Source: Candidatus Odyssella thessalonicensis
Lineage (GTDB): Bacteria > Pseudomonadota > Alphaproteobacteria > Bin65
DNA length: 21,473 nt
Direction: 5' to 3'
Assembly: GCA_005240015.1 (NCBI GenBank)
Contig: SBBV01000208.1
Coordinates: 1-21,473 of the forward strand
Below, one piece after another: positions 6,224 to 14,174 of this stretch. How positions within the stretch are numbered: the first letter of the stretch is position 1; the number at the start of each line of letters is the position of its first letter. Below the pieces are notes generated by a model, which worked only from the letters and a program-made list of their open reading frames with translations, was not told the DNA's origin and searched no databases. Made by a program: the position numbers and the translations under genes.

Positions 6224-7102
6224 TCAATCTTGCCCAGCCCATTTCTTCTCGAATTCCCAGACGTGCTCGAAGCCCATCAGTTTCGAGAACTCCTTGAAGT
6301 CGTCGAGCGCCACGGGCGTGCCGATGCTCGAGCCCGTCTTCTGGATGTGCCCGTACACCTTGCGCAGCGCTGCGCCCATCGCGAGGAACGCCGTGCCGGG
6401 GTAGATCGCGAGGCTGTAGCCGATGCGCTCGAGCTCCTTCACCGGCAGCACCGGCGTCAAGCCGCCTTCCACCATGTTGGCGAGCAGCGGCTTGCCTTTG
6501 AATGCCTTGCCGACCTGCTCCATCTCCTCGACCGACTGCGGCGACTCGATGAAGATCACGTCGGCGCCGGCCCTGGCGAAAGCCTCGCCGCGCTTCAGCG
6601 CTTCGTCCAGTCCGTAGAGCCCGCGCGCATCGGTGCGCGCGACGACGAGGAAGTCCTTCGAATCGCGGCTCTCGACCGCGCATTTGATCTTGGCCGCGGC
6701 CTCCTCGAGCGGGATCACGCGCCGGCCCGGCGTGTGCCCGCATTTCTTCGGGAACTGCTGGTCCTCGAGCTGGATGCCGGCCGCACCCGCGCGCTCGTAG
6801 CCGCGCACGGTGCGCTCGACGTTGAGCAGGCCGCCATAGCCCGTGTCGCCGTCGGCGATGAGCGGCGTCGCCGCGATCTCGGCGAACTTCGCGACGCGGT
6901 CGACCATGTCGGTGTAGGTGGCAAGCCCGGCATCGGGCACGCCGAGATAGGAGGCCACGACGCCGTAGCCGGTCATGTAGAGCGCCGGGAATCCCATGCC
7001 GTCGGCGATGCGCGCCGAGATCATCTCGAACACGCCGGGCAGCGACATCCACTCGCGCCGGCGGATGCGCGCGGCCAAGGCGCTGCGCTTGTCGGCGGGC
7101 AT
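6224..7102 (-). CDS. ICL/PEPM superfamily lyase with KKCGH motif (methylisocitrate/dimethylmalate lyase-like)
   Basis: 292 residues from ATG 7102, chosen because GGGAGG lies about seven bases upstream. The frame stays open to a TTG at 7177, but that has no comparable site. Key marks are MTGYGV near 43, DGDTGYGG at 84-91 (metal site), LEDQQFPKKCGH at 112-123 with the catalytic Cys121 of C-C lyases, ARTDA, and FIESPQS. This set fits oxo-acid lyases such as 2-methylisocitrate lyase, 2,3-dimethylmalate lyase and oxaloacetate-type hydrolases, with Mg2+ and a 2-hydroxy or 2-oxo dicarboxylate. It is the second gene of the operon, 78 bases after the reductase and one base before the GNAT gene. A role releasing pyruvate or a similar C-C cleavage product is inferred. 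Confidence 0.85.
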   Translation of the reverse strand: MPADKRSALAARIRRREWMSLPGVFEMISARIADGMGFPALYMTGYGVVASYLGVPDAGLATYTDMVDRVAKFAEIAATPLIADGDTGYGGLLNVERTVRGYERAGAAGIQLEDQQFPKKCGHTPGRRVIPLEEAAAKIKCAVESRDSKDFLVVARTDARGLYGLDEALKRGEAFARAGADVIFIESPQSVEEMEQVGKAFKGKPLLANMVEGGLTPVLPVKELERIGYSLAIYPGTAFLAMGAALRKVYGHIQKTGSSIGTPVALDDFKEFSKLMGFEHVWEFEKKWAGQD

Positions 7103-7180
7103 GTCCGTTCCTCCCTCGCGAAGACGGCGAATTTCCTCCGCGATCGCGCGCGTGTCCAGTGCGCGCGCCGCCGCCAAGCC

Positions 7181-8170
7181 TCAGCGCTTGCCCCACGGCT
7201 TATAGATCCCGGCCACCTCGGCGCGCTGCGCGGCGAGCGCGAACACCGTGTCGATGACCGGCGTCGGCACGCCGGCCTTCTTCCCCATGTCGATCACCGC
7301 GCGCACGATCGTGTCCAGCTCGACCGGGCGGCCCTTGTCCATGTCCTGCAGCATCGAGGTGCGGAAGCCCTTCAAGCTGCCGCCGAGATCGATGCGCGCC
7401 TCGACCGACATGTCCGAGCTGAGGCCATAGGCGGCGCCGACCGCGTTGGCCTCCTCGATCATCGCCGTGAAGACCTCGCGCACGCCGGCATGGTGCGCCA
7501 TCACGTCGTTGGTGGTCTGAGTGAGGATGCTCACCGGCGCAAAGGTCATGTTGCCGAGCAGCTTCACCCACACGTCGCGGCGGATGTCGGGCCGCGCCTC
7601 GGCATCCATGCCCGATTGCTTCATCGCCTCGACGATGCGCTGAAGGCGCGGGCTGGCCTTGCCGTCGAGGTCGCCCAGGAAGAAGCGGTTCTGGCTGTTG
7701 TGCACGATCAAGCCGGGCTCCGGCACCGAGCAGGCGATGTGCAGCACGCAGCCGATGATGCGCTCGGGCGGCAGGGCCTTGGCGAGCGCGCCGCCGGGGT
7801 CGATGGAGTCGAACGTGGTGCCGTGGAACCGGTCGAAGCCGTGGAAGAACCACCACGGTATGCCGTTCATCGCCGTGACGATCGCGGTGTCGGCGCCGAT
7901 CAGCGGCGCGAGCTGCGCCGCGACCTCGGGCAGGGCAGGGGCCTTCACCGAGAGGAACACGTAGTCCTGCGCGCCGAGCGCGGCGGGCTCCGCGGCGGCC
8001 TTGGGCTGCGCGTGATAGCGCACGCCGCCCTGCAGCAGCGTGAGCCCCTTGGCCTTGATCGCCGCGAGCTGCTCGCCGCGCGCCACCACCGAGACGGCGT
8101 GGCCGGTCTGGGCGAGCTTGACCGCGAGATAGCCGCCGATCGCGCCGGCGCCGAAAATGCAGACCTTCAT
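7181..8170 (-). CDS. 2-dehydropantoate 2-reductase (ApbA/PanE) family oxidoreductase
   Basis: 329 residues. The N-terminal Rossmann motif is FGAGAIGGYLA (G7, G9, G12), with ARGEQ after the second strand suggesting NADP. The catalytic set of ketopantoate reductases is retained: K203 and N207 in VKLLGNMTF, plus SMLQDMDKGRPVELD with E284. The reaction would be NADPH reduction of a 2-keto acid such as ketopantoate. Operon context and an insertion around GIPWWFFHGFDRF point to a paralogue acting on another keto acid rather than vitamin synthesis (inference), so no panE symbol is given. AGGA lies five bases before the ATG. It is the first gene of the minus-strand operon and is divergent from the class II aldolase gene. 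Confidence 0.87.
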   Translation of the reverse strand: MKVCIFGAGAIGGYLAVKLAQTGHAVSVVARGEQLAAIKAKGLTLLQGGVRYHAQPKAAAEPAALGAQDYVFLSVKAPALPEVAAQLAPLIGADTAIVTAMNGIPWWFFHGFDRFHGTTFDSIDPGGALAKALPPERIIGCVLHIACSVPEPGLIVHNSQNRFFLGDLDGKASPRLQRIVEAMKQSGMDAEARPDIRRDVWVKLLGNMTFAPVSILTQTTNDVMAHHAGVREVFTAMIEEANAVGAAYGLSSDMSVEARIDLGGSLKGFRTSMLQDMDKGRPVELDTIVRAVIDMGKKAGVPTPVIDTVFALAAQRAEVAGIYKPWGKR

Positions 8171-8238
8171 CGTATCCTGACCCGAACCTATGTCATCCTC
8201 GTTGCGCCTGGCGCATTGCCGCGGCGCGGCCCTGGCGC

Positions 8239-8266
8239 TTGCGGCATACGCGCGGCGTTATAGACT
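8239..8266 (+). promoter_or_regulatory. Possible promoter of the class II aldolase gene
   Basis: TTGCGG at 8239-8244 and TAGACT at 8261-8266 are 16 bases apart. The AT-rich island GTTATAGACTAAT also reads TATAAC on the minus strand, so divergent -10 elements may overlap here. No clear operator is seen. Confidence 0.4.
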
Positions 8267-8309
8267 AATCGGCGAGACGCTCATTCCTTCGCGACGAGAG
8301 GAATTGCAC

Positions 8310-9110
8310 ATGGCCCGCTATCCGGTCCAGGCCGCGGTGAAGCTCAAGACCGTCACCGACGCGCGCCCGGCGCATATCAGCCAGCAGGAGTGGGAGCTGC
8401 GCGTGCAGCTGGCGGCGCTCTACCGCATCGTCGACCGCATGGGCTGGTCGCTGCTCATCTTCAACCACATCACCGTGCGCCTCCCTGGGCCCGAGCACCA
8501 TTTCCTCATCAACCCCTACGGGCTGATGTACCACGAGGTGAAGGCCTCGAACCTCGTCAAGATCGACCTCAAGGGCAACAAGCTCGACGATTCGCCGTGG
8601 GATGTGAACCCGGCGGGCTTCCTCATCCACAGCGCGATCCACGAGCACGTGCCGGAGGCGATCTGCATCATCCACACGCACACCAAGGAAGGGCTCGCCG
8701 TCGCGTCGAAGAGGGACGGCTTGCGCAATACCAATTTCTACTCGGCGATGATCTACGACCACATCGCCTACCACGATTTCGAGGGGCTCACGGTGCGCGA
8801 CGACGAGAAGGCGCGCATGGTGAAGAGCATCGGCCTGAAGCCGCTCGTGATCCTGCGCAACCACGGCCTGCTCGCGCACGGGCGCACGATCCCCGAGGCG
8901 TGGGCGCGCATGCTCAATCTGCAATGGGCGTGCGAGGCGCAGTGCGCGGCCGACGCGCTCCGGGGCGAGACGCTCGAAGTCTCGCGCGAGGCCACGATCA
9001 ACTCGACGCGCGATGCCAGCCTCTTCGCCAACCGCCCGGTCTGCGGCGAAGACACCTTCGTCGCGCTGATGCGCGATCTCGACCGCACCGATCCGAGCTA
9101 TCGCACTTAG
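8310..9110 (+). CDS. Class II aldolase/adducin family protein
   Basis: 266 residues from ATG 8310, preceded by AGAGGA. The frame is open upstream to 8190, but that stretch overlaps the promoter region and is not conserved-looking. Landmarks of zinc class II aldolases are present: FNHITVRLPG near 51-60, LMYHEVKASNLV with acidic E76, IIHTHT with H122 and H124, and LRNHGLLAHG with H185 as the third zinc ligand. Family reactions include aldol cleavage of sugar phosphates and decarboxylation or hydration of keto acids. This non-phosphate-selective subgroup is common in aromatic and carboxylate catabolism loci. It is divergent from the six-gene operon and probably belongs to the same pathway. Its stop codon directly abuts the stop codon of the convergent BenE gene. 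Confidence 0.87.
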   Translation: MARYPVQAAVKLKTVTDARPAHISQQEWELRVQLAALYRIVDRMGWSLLIFNHITVRLPGPEHHFLINPYGLMYHEVKASNLVKIDLKGNKLDDSPWDVNPAGFLIHSAIHEHVPEAICIIHTHTKEGLAVASKRDGLRNTNFYSAMIYDHIAYHDFEGLTVRDDEKARMVKSIGLKPLVILRNHGLLAHGRTIPEAWARMLNLQWACEAQCAADALRGETLEVSREATINSTRDASLFANRPVCGEDTFVALMRDLDRTDPSYRT

Positions 9111-10937
9111 CTATTCCTTCTCCTCTGAATCCTTCCGACGTTCGGCCTTCCTTTTCTTCTTCTTTTCCGGCTTTGCGTTGGCCTCGCTCTCGGGCCCGGC
9201 CGCGCGCGCTGCCTTGGGCGGTGAAGCCTCTTTCGGGACCGGCTCGGCGGAAGGTTCGGGCGGTGCGGGCGTCACGGGCTTCGTGTCGCCCTCGGATGCG
9301 GAAGGAGGCGGCGATGCGCTCGGTTCGGGCGCGGCTGCCGGCACCTCCGTCGACATTGGCGGCGCCGCCTCGGCCGTCGTCTCGACCTTCGGCTGCTCCG
9401 CGGACTTCATCTGCTCCTTGGGCTCCGCCCCGGCCGCAGGCTTCGCCTCTTCCGCCGCCTTCGCCTCCTTCGCGGGCGTCTCTTCCTTCGGCTTCACCTC
9501 TTCCTTGGGCTTCGCCGCTTGCTCGGGCTTTGCGTCTTCCTCGGCCTTCGCATGCGTGGGCTTGGGCTTCTGCTCTGGCTGCAGCGCCCAAGCCGGGACC
9601 GGCGGGCGTGGGCGCTGCGGCCCTTCTGCCACCGGCGCCGGCACGGCTTCGGCGGCCGGCACTGCTGCGGGAATTTCCGCCGGCAGCGCGGTGGCCGGCT
9701 TGCGGAAATCGCCGGGCTCGAGCAGGAGGGAAGTGACGATGCCGAACACGAGCCCCCAGAACGGCGCGCCGATGCCGAGCAGCTCGAACCGCGCCTCGGG
9801 GATGAGCTCGGTGACTGTCACGACCATGCACACGACGGCGCCGGCCGTGAACCTCCCGCCGAACGCGGCGGCGAGCGATTGCTGCAGCACGCGCAGCATG
9901 GCGAGGCCGCCGATCACGTAGATGAACGCGTCGGGCACGGCGAGTGCCACGCTCGTGATGCCGGGCGCGAACAGGCCGAACAGCACGGCGAACACGCCCC
10001 AGATCAGCGCGCCGAGATAATGCGTCTTGGGCGGCCCGCTGGTGCAGAGGATGGCATTGGCGGGGCCGGTCAGGCAGGTGCAGACGGCGCCGAACAGGCC
10101 GAAGACGACCGTGCCCGCGCCGCAGACGGCGGTGATCGTGTTGGGCGGCGGATCGTGCCGGTTCATGCGCAGGATGCCGATGCCTTGCGCGTTCTGCAGC
10201 ACCACGACCGAGATCGCGAGCGGCAGCACGAGATCGAGCAGCGCCGCCTCGGTGAATTTCGGGACGAAGAAGACCGGATCGGCGAGGAGGCCGCCGGCCC
10301 CCTCGCGCGGCGCGAAGCCGCCGAGGAAGCCGATCGCGACGCCGCCCGCCGCGAGCGCCGCCACCACGGGCGGCACGAAGCGGCCGAGCGGGCCGATCAG
10401 CGAGAACAGCACGAAGCCGCCGGTGGCCGCCGCCGCCACGATCGGCGCCTTGTCGAAGCCGTCGATGGCGAGGAGGCCGAACTTGAGGAACAGGCCCGCC
10501 ACCATCGCCATCACGATCGGCTGCGGCATCCAATCCATGATCTTCTTGAACAAGCCGCTCAGGCCCAGCGCCAGCATCAGCGCGCCGGTGACCACATAGG
10601 CGCCGACGATCTCGGGATAGGGAAACTTGATGAGCCCGGCGCCGACGATGGCGGTGCCGGGAATCGTCCACGCCATCGCGAGCGGCTGGCGGTAGAAATA
10701 GCTCATCGCGAAGGTGAGGACGCCGCCGAGGCCGAACGCGATCGAGATCCACGACGCGATCTCGGCCGGCTTCAGCCCGCCGGCGATGCCGACGGTCAGG
10801 ATCAGTGCCACCGGCCCGGTGCAGGCGAAGAGAAAGCTCACCAGCGCGTTGGCGAGATGGTGCCCGCGCAGGCCGGCCAGCATTTCGCCCCCGCCCGGCC
10901 ACGGCCGCGCCAAGCGCTCCAGTACCAACAGCCGCAA
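9111..10937 (-). CDS. benE: BenE-family benzoate/H+ symporter-like transporter with long Pro/Ala/Glu/Lys tail
   Basis: 608 residues from TTG 10937, chosen for GGAGAGGAG five bases upstream and an N terminus (RLLVLERL) like other BenE proteins. An ATG at 10883 is the alternative. Residues about 20-414 are a 12-helix membrane domain of the BenE family: AFGLGGVLTFAMSYFYRQPLAMAWTIPGTAI, GLFKKIMDWMPQPIVMAMVAG, LQNAQGIGILR, then PFWGLVFG near its end. Known members import benzoate with protons. The last 194 residues (coded by 9114-9695) are low-complexity Pro, Ala, Glu and Lys, ending in KKKKRKAERRK and acidic residues. Such a tail is not part of the family and would be cytoplasmic if topology is standard. 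The gene is monocistronic and convergent with the aldolase gene. Confidence 0.82.
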   Translation of the reverse strand: MRLLVLERLARPWPGGGEMLAGLRGHHLANALVSFLFACTGPVALILTVGIAGGLKPAEIASWISIAFGLGGVLTFAMSYFYRQPLAMAWTIPGTAIVGAGLIKFPYPEIVGAYVVTGALMLALGLSGLFKKIMDWMPQPIVMAMVAGLFLKFGLLAIDGFDKAPIVAAAATGGFVLFSLIGPLGRFVPPVVAALAAGGVAIGFLGGFAPREGAGGLLADPVFFVPKFTEAALLDLVLPLAISVVVLQNAQGIGILRMNRHDPPPNTITAVCGAGTVVFGLFGAVCTCLTGPANAILCTSGPPKTHYLGALIWGVFAVLFGLFAPGITSVALAVPDAFIYVIGGLAMLRVLQQSLAAAFGGRFTAGAVVCMVVTVTELIPEARFELLGIGAPFWGLVFGIVTSLLLEPGDFRKPATALPAEIPAAVPAAEAVPAPVAEGPQRPRPPVPAWALQPEQKPKPTHAKAEEDAKPEQAAKPKEEVKPKEETPAKEAKAAEEAKPAAGAEPKEQMKSAEQPKVETTAEAAPPMSTEVPAAAPEPSASPPPSASEGDTKPVTPAPPEPSAEPVPKEASPPKAARAAGPESEANAKPEKKKKRKAERRKDSEEKE

Positions 10938-10980
10938 ATCGATCTCCTCTCCGCCGCGCCCGCTTTCCCGCGGGGCCCGC

Positions 10981-11010
10981 ACGCTAGCCGCGTGCGGCAA
11001 AGCGCGTCAA
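10981..11010 (-). promoter_or_regulatory. Possible promoter of the BenE-family gene
   Basis: On the minus strand TTGACG (11010-11005) and TAGCGT (10986-10981) are 18 bases apart. Transcription from here would begin just before 10970, which fits the TTG start at 10937 and excludes a start at 11000. The -10 match is weak. Confidence 0.35.
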
Positions 11011-11083
11011 CGCGGCGAGAGGTGCGGGCGCCCGAGGGCCGGAACCGCGCCGCGCGCCGACCGTTGCCTCATCGCAAGACCCG

Positions 11084-13555
11084 ATGAACCGCCCCCGCAC
11101 CGAGAGAGGCAAGCCGCTCGTCGTCGTCACCGGCATGGCGGGCGAGATCGGCGGTGCGCTGGCGAAGGCGCTCGCCGCCGATTACCGCGTAGTCGGGCTC
11201 GACCTCAAGCCCGAGCACGCCGCGGCCGAGTGCATCAAGGTCGATCTCACCTCCGACGAATCGACGGCGCACGCGTTCGCGACGCTGCGCGAGCGCCACG
11301 GCGGCGCGATCGCGTCCGTCATCCATCTCGCCGCCTACTTCGACTTCTCGGGCGAGGAGCATCCGCTCTACGAGAAAGTGAACGTCGCGGGGACGCGCCG
11401 GCTGCTCCGCGCGCTGCGCGACTTCGAGGTCGAGCAGTTCGTGTACTCGGGCACGATGCTCGTGCATGCGCCGGCCAAGGTCGGCGAGCGCATTGACGAA
11501 AGCGCGCCGGTCGCGCCGCGCTGGGCTTACCCGAAATCCAAGGCGGCGACCGAGAAGACGATCGCCAAGGAGCACGGCCGCATCCGCTCCGTGCTGCTGC
11601 ATTTGGCCGGCGTCTACGACGACCGCACGGTCGTGCCGACGCTCGCGCACCAGATCGCGCGCATCTACGAGCGCGAGGTGACCAGCCACCTCTACCCCGG
11701 CGACCTCGCTGCCGGGCAGTCGATGCTCCATCGCGACGACATGGTCGACGCGTTCCGCCGCACGGTCGAGCGCCGCGCGGCGCTGCCCGACAGCGTCACG
11801 ATCCTCGTGGGCGAGCCCGATCCGTTGAGCTACGACCAGCTGCAGGACCTGATCGGCCGCCTCATCCACGGCGAGCGCGAATGGGCGACGCTCCAGGTGC
11901 CGAAGCCGATGGCGCGCATCGGCGCCTGGGCCCAGCTCGCGGCCGAGCCGATCGTGCCCGACGCCATCGACCGCGGCGAGCAGCCCTTCGTGCGCCCGTT
12001 CATGATCGACCTCGCCGACGATCACTACGCGCTCGACATTTCGCGCGCGAAGGAACTGCTCGGCTGGGAGCCGAAGCATCACATCCGCACGGCGTTGCCC
12101 AAGATCATCGCCGCGCTCAAGGACGATCCCGCCGGCTGGTACAAGGCCAACCGCATCCTGCCGCCGGGCTGGCTCGAGAGCGCCGAGCGGAGCGTCGACG
12201 ATCCCGAGGCGCTGCGCCGCCGCCACGAAGAGCGCTATCGCGCCGACCACGCCGCCCATCTCTGGGCGCAGTTCGCCAATCTCGGCATCGGCACCTGGCT
12301 CGTCACGGCGCCGCCGCTGCTCGGCTTCGGCTGGGGCGCGCTTGCCGCGAGCGACATCGCTTCGGGCGCCGCGGTGATCGCGCTCTCGCTGCTGTCGCTG
12401 TCGTGGCAGCTCGGCGTCTTGCGCTGGATCACCGCCCTCATCGGCACCTGGCTCCTGTTCGCGCCGCTCGTGTTCTGGACGCCGAGCGCCGCCGCCTACC
12501 TCAACGATACGCTGTGCGGCACGCTGGTGATCGGCTTCGCCGTGCTGACCAAGCCGGTGCCCGGCATCAATCCGGCGGCGCTCGCGGGGCCCGACGTGCC
12601 GCCGGGCTGGGACTACTCGCCCTCGAGCTGGTTCCAGCGCCTGCCGATCATCCTGCTCGCCGTGACCGGCCTCCACATCTCGCGCTATCTCGCCGCCTAC
12701 CAGCTCGGCCACATCCCCGGGGTCTGGGACCCGTTCTTCCGCGGCGGGCCGGATCCCAAGAACGGCACCGAGGAGATCATCACCTCCTACGTCTCCGAGG
12801 CGTGGCCGATCTCCGATGCCTGCGTCGGCGCCGTCACCTACGCGCTCGAGATCCTGACCGGCGTCATCGGCGCCGCCAACCGCTGGCGCACCATGCCGTG
12901 GCTCGTGCTGCTGTTCGGCGTGATGATCGCGCCGCTCGGCATCGTGTCGATCACGTTCATCATCATCCAGCCGGTGCTGCTCGGCACCTGGTGCACGCTG
13001 TGCCTCGTCGCCGCCGCCGCCATGCTGATCCAGATTCCGTACTCGCTCGACGAGCTGGTGGCGACCTGGCAGTTCCTGGTCCGCCGCCGGCGCGCGGGCC
13101 AGCGCATCGTGCGCGTGTTCGTCGTCGGCGACACCGACGACGGCTCGACGCGCGTCAAGGGCGATTTCGCGCAGCGGCCGGGCGCCATCCTGCGCGAGAT
13201 GGTATCGGGCGGCGTGAGCGTGCCGTGGAACCTCGCCGTCTCGATCGCGATCGGCGTCTGGCTCATGTTCACGCGCGCGGCGTTCGGCACCTCCGGCGCC
13301 GCGGCCGATGCGGATCACGTGATCGGCTCGCTGGTGATCACCGTGTCGGTGACGGCGCTGGCCGAAGTGGCGCGCGTCGTCCGCTACTTGAACGTGCTGC
13401 TGGGGGCGGGGCTGATCGCCGCGACCTTCATCCTGGCGCCCGGCGTCTGGCCGATGCTGTCGGGCGCGGTGGCGGGCGCGGCGCTGATCCTCTTGAGCTT
13501 CCGCCGCGGGCCGGTCTTGAGCCGCTACGGCGATTGGCAGCGGCGCATCGCGTGA
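11084..13555 (+). CDS. Fusion protein: NAD-dependent epimerase/dehydratase (SDR) + SPW-repeat membrane module + VKOR-like domain
   Basis: 823 residues in one frame. Residues about 10-345 are an extended SDR: nucleotide loop TGMAGEIGG (16-24), S122 in VYSGTM, and Y149/K153 in AYPKSK. Residues about 395-490 form paired helices with NLGIGTWLVTAPPLLGF and RWITALIGTWLLFAPLVF, like SPW repeats. Residues about 515-665 carry further helices and WCTLC (C637, C640), the CxxC redox site of vitamin K epoxide reductase homologues, with C580 as a possible partner. After a soluble linker, another helical part (about 710-800) again resembles an SPW unit. Known VKORs couple quinone reduction to thiol oxidation. 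A soluble nucleotide enzyme tied to a quinone/thiol membrane module is unusual, and its reaction is unknown. The upstream ribosome binding site is weak. Confidence 0.82.
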   Translation: MNRPRTERGKPLVVVTGMAGEIGGALAKALAADYRVVGLDLKPEHAAAECIKVDLTSDESTAHAFATLRERHGGAIASVIHLAAYFDFSGEEHPLYEKVNVAGTRRLLRALRDFEVEQFVYSGTMLVHAPAKVGERIDESAPVAPRWAYPKSKAATEKTIAKEHGRIRSVLLHLAGVYDDRTVVPTLAHQIARIYEREVTSHLYPGDLAAGQSMLHRDDMVDAFRRTVERRAALPDSVTILVGEPDPLSYDQLQDLIGRLIHGEREWATLQVPKPMARIGAWAQLAAEPIVPDAIDRGEQPFVRPFMIDLADDHYALDISRAKELLGWEPKHHIRTALPKIIAALKDDPAGWYKANRILPPGWLESAERSVDDPEALRRRHEERYRADHAAHLWAQFANLGIGTWLVTAPPLLGFGWGALAASDIASGAAVIALSLLSLSWQLGVLRWITALIGTWLLFAPLVFWTPSAAAYLNDTLCGTLVIGFAVLTKPVPGINPAALAGPDVPPGWDYSPSSWFQRLPIILLAVTGLHISRYLAAYQLGHIPGVWDPFFRGGPDPKNGTEEIITSYVSEAWPISDACVGAVTYALEILTGVIGAANRWRTMPWLVLLFGVMIAPLGIVSITFIIIQPVLLGTWCTLCLVAAAAMLIQIPYSLDELVATWQFLVRRRRAGQRIVRVFVVGDTDDGSTRVKGDFAQRPGAILREMVSGGVSVPWNLAVSIAIGVWLMFTRAAFGTSGAAADADHVIGSLVITVSVTALAEVARVVRYLNVLLGAGLIAATFILAPGVWPMLSGAVAGAALILLSFRRGPVLSRYGDWQRRIA

Positions 13556-13576
13556 ACCGCAGGTGTTGCACGCCGG

Positions 13577-13593
13577 CATGCGCTCGGCGCATG
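13577..13593. promoter_or_regulatory. Inverted repeat upstream of the MarR gene, candidate autoregulatory operator
   Basis: CATGCGC (13577-13583) and GCGCATG (13587-13593) are perfect seven-base complements around TCG. They lie in the 72-base gap before the MarR start. A 17-base symmetric site suits a MarR dimer. It could equally be a short terminator-like hairpin after the fusion gene, but no T-run follows. Confidence 0.4.
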
Positions 13594-13627
13594 ATCCGGC
13601 GGCAGGGTTTCGCGTGAGCAGGATCGG

Positions 13628-14158
13628 ATGTCGGGGGTTTCGCCAAGGTCGATCGAGCGCCAGCACGCGCGGCGCAACGGCGAGGAAGGTGCCGGCGCGG
13701 GCGGCGCGCGCCCGGCGCGGCGCGGGCCGCTCCAGCTCGGCTACCTCAGCGAGCACATCGGCTACGTGGTGCGGCGCGCGCAGCTTGCGATCTTCAAGGA
13801 CTTCATCAAGACCATGGCGCCGGTCGACATCCGGCCCGCGCAATATTCGGTGCTGATCGTGATCGGCGAGAACCCGGGTCTCACCCAGGCCGCGCTCGGC
13901 CGCGCGCTCGCGATCAAGCGCGCCAATCTCGTCGGCATGCTGAACGAGCTCGAGCGGCGGAAGCTCGCGCGCCGCGTCGCCTCGCCCTCCGACCGCCGCT
14001 CGCACGCGCTCTTTCTCACCGCGACCGGCCGGCAGATGCTGGCGCGCTTCCACCGCCTGGCGCTCGAGCACGAGAAGCGCGCCACGCGCGCGCTCGACCC
14101 GGCCGAGAAGCGCGTGCTGCTGGAATTGCTGGTCCGTGTCGCGCGCTCCCTCGATTGA
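13628..14158 (+). CDS. MarR-family transcriptional regulator
   Basis: 176 residues. About 35 N-terminal residues rich in Arg and Gly precede a regular MarR fold: dimer helix YLSEHIGYVVRRAQLAIFKDFIK, helix-turn-helix LTQAALGRALAIKRANLVGMLNELERRKLA, and the winged segment SPSDRRSHALFLTATGRQ with the conserved D-x-R. MarR proteins usually repress nearby catabolic or export genes and are released by aromatic acids or similar ligands. It sits 146 bases before the importer operon on the same strand, the classic place for a local regulator. Candidate operators lie at 13577-13593, 14178-14188 and 14205-14214. The N-terminal extension may be over-called if an internal start is used. Confidence 0.88.
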   Translation: MSGVSPRSIERQHARRNGEEGAGAGGARPARRGPLQLGYLSEHIGYVVRRAQLAIFKDFIKTMAPVDIRPAQYSVLIVIGENPGLTQAALGRALAIKRANLVGMLNELERRKLARRVASPSDRRSHALFLTATGRQMLARFHRLALEHEKRATRALDPAEKRVLLELLVRVARSLD

Positions 14159-14174
14159 GCGGGAAGGGCCCGAA

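Noticed and set aside
7103..7177. Longer N terminus of the KKCGH lyase from TTG 7177
   Set aside because: ATG 7102 has GGGAGG seven bases upstream, while the TTG has no comparable site and almost touches the preceding stop codon.
6137..8263. Long plus-strand frame opposite the GNAT, lyase and reductase genes
   Set aside because: Antisense shadow of three conserved genes. It has no recognisable domain and runs across their intergenic gaps.
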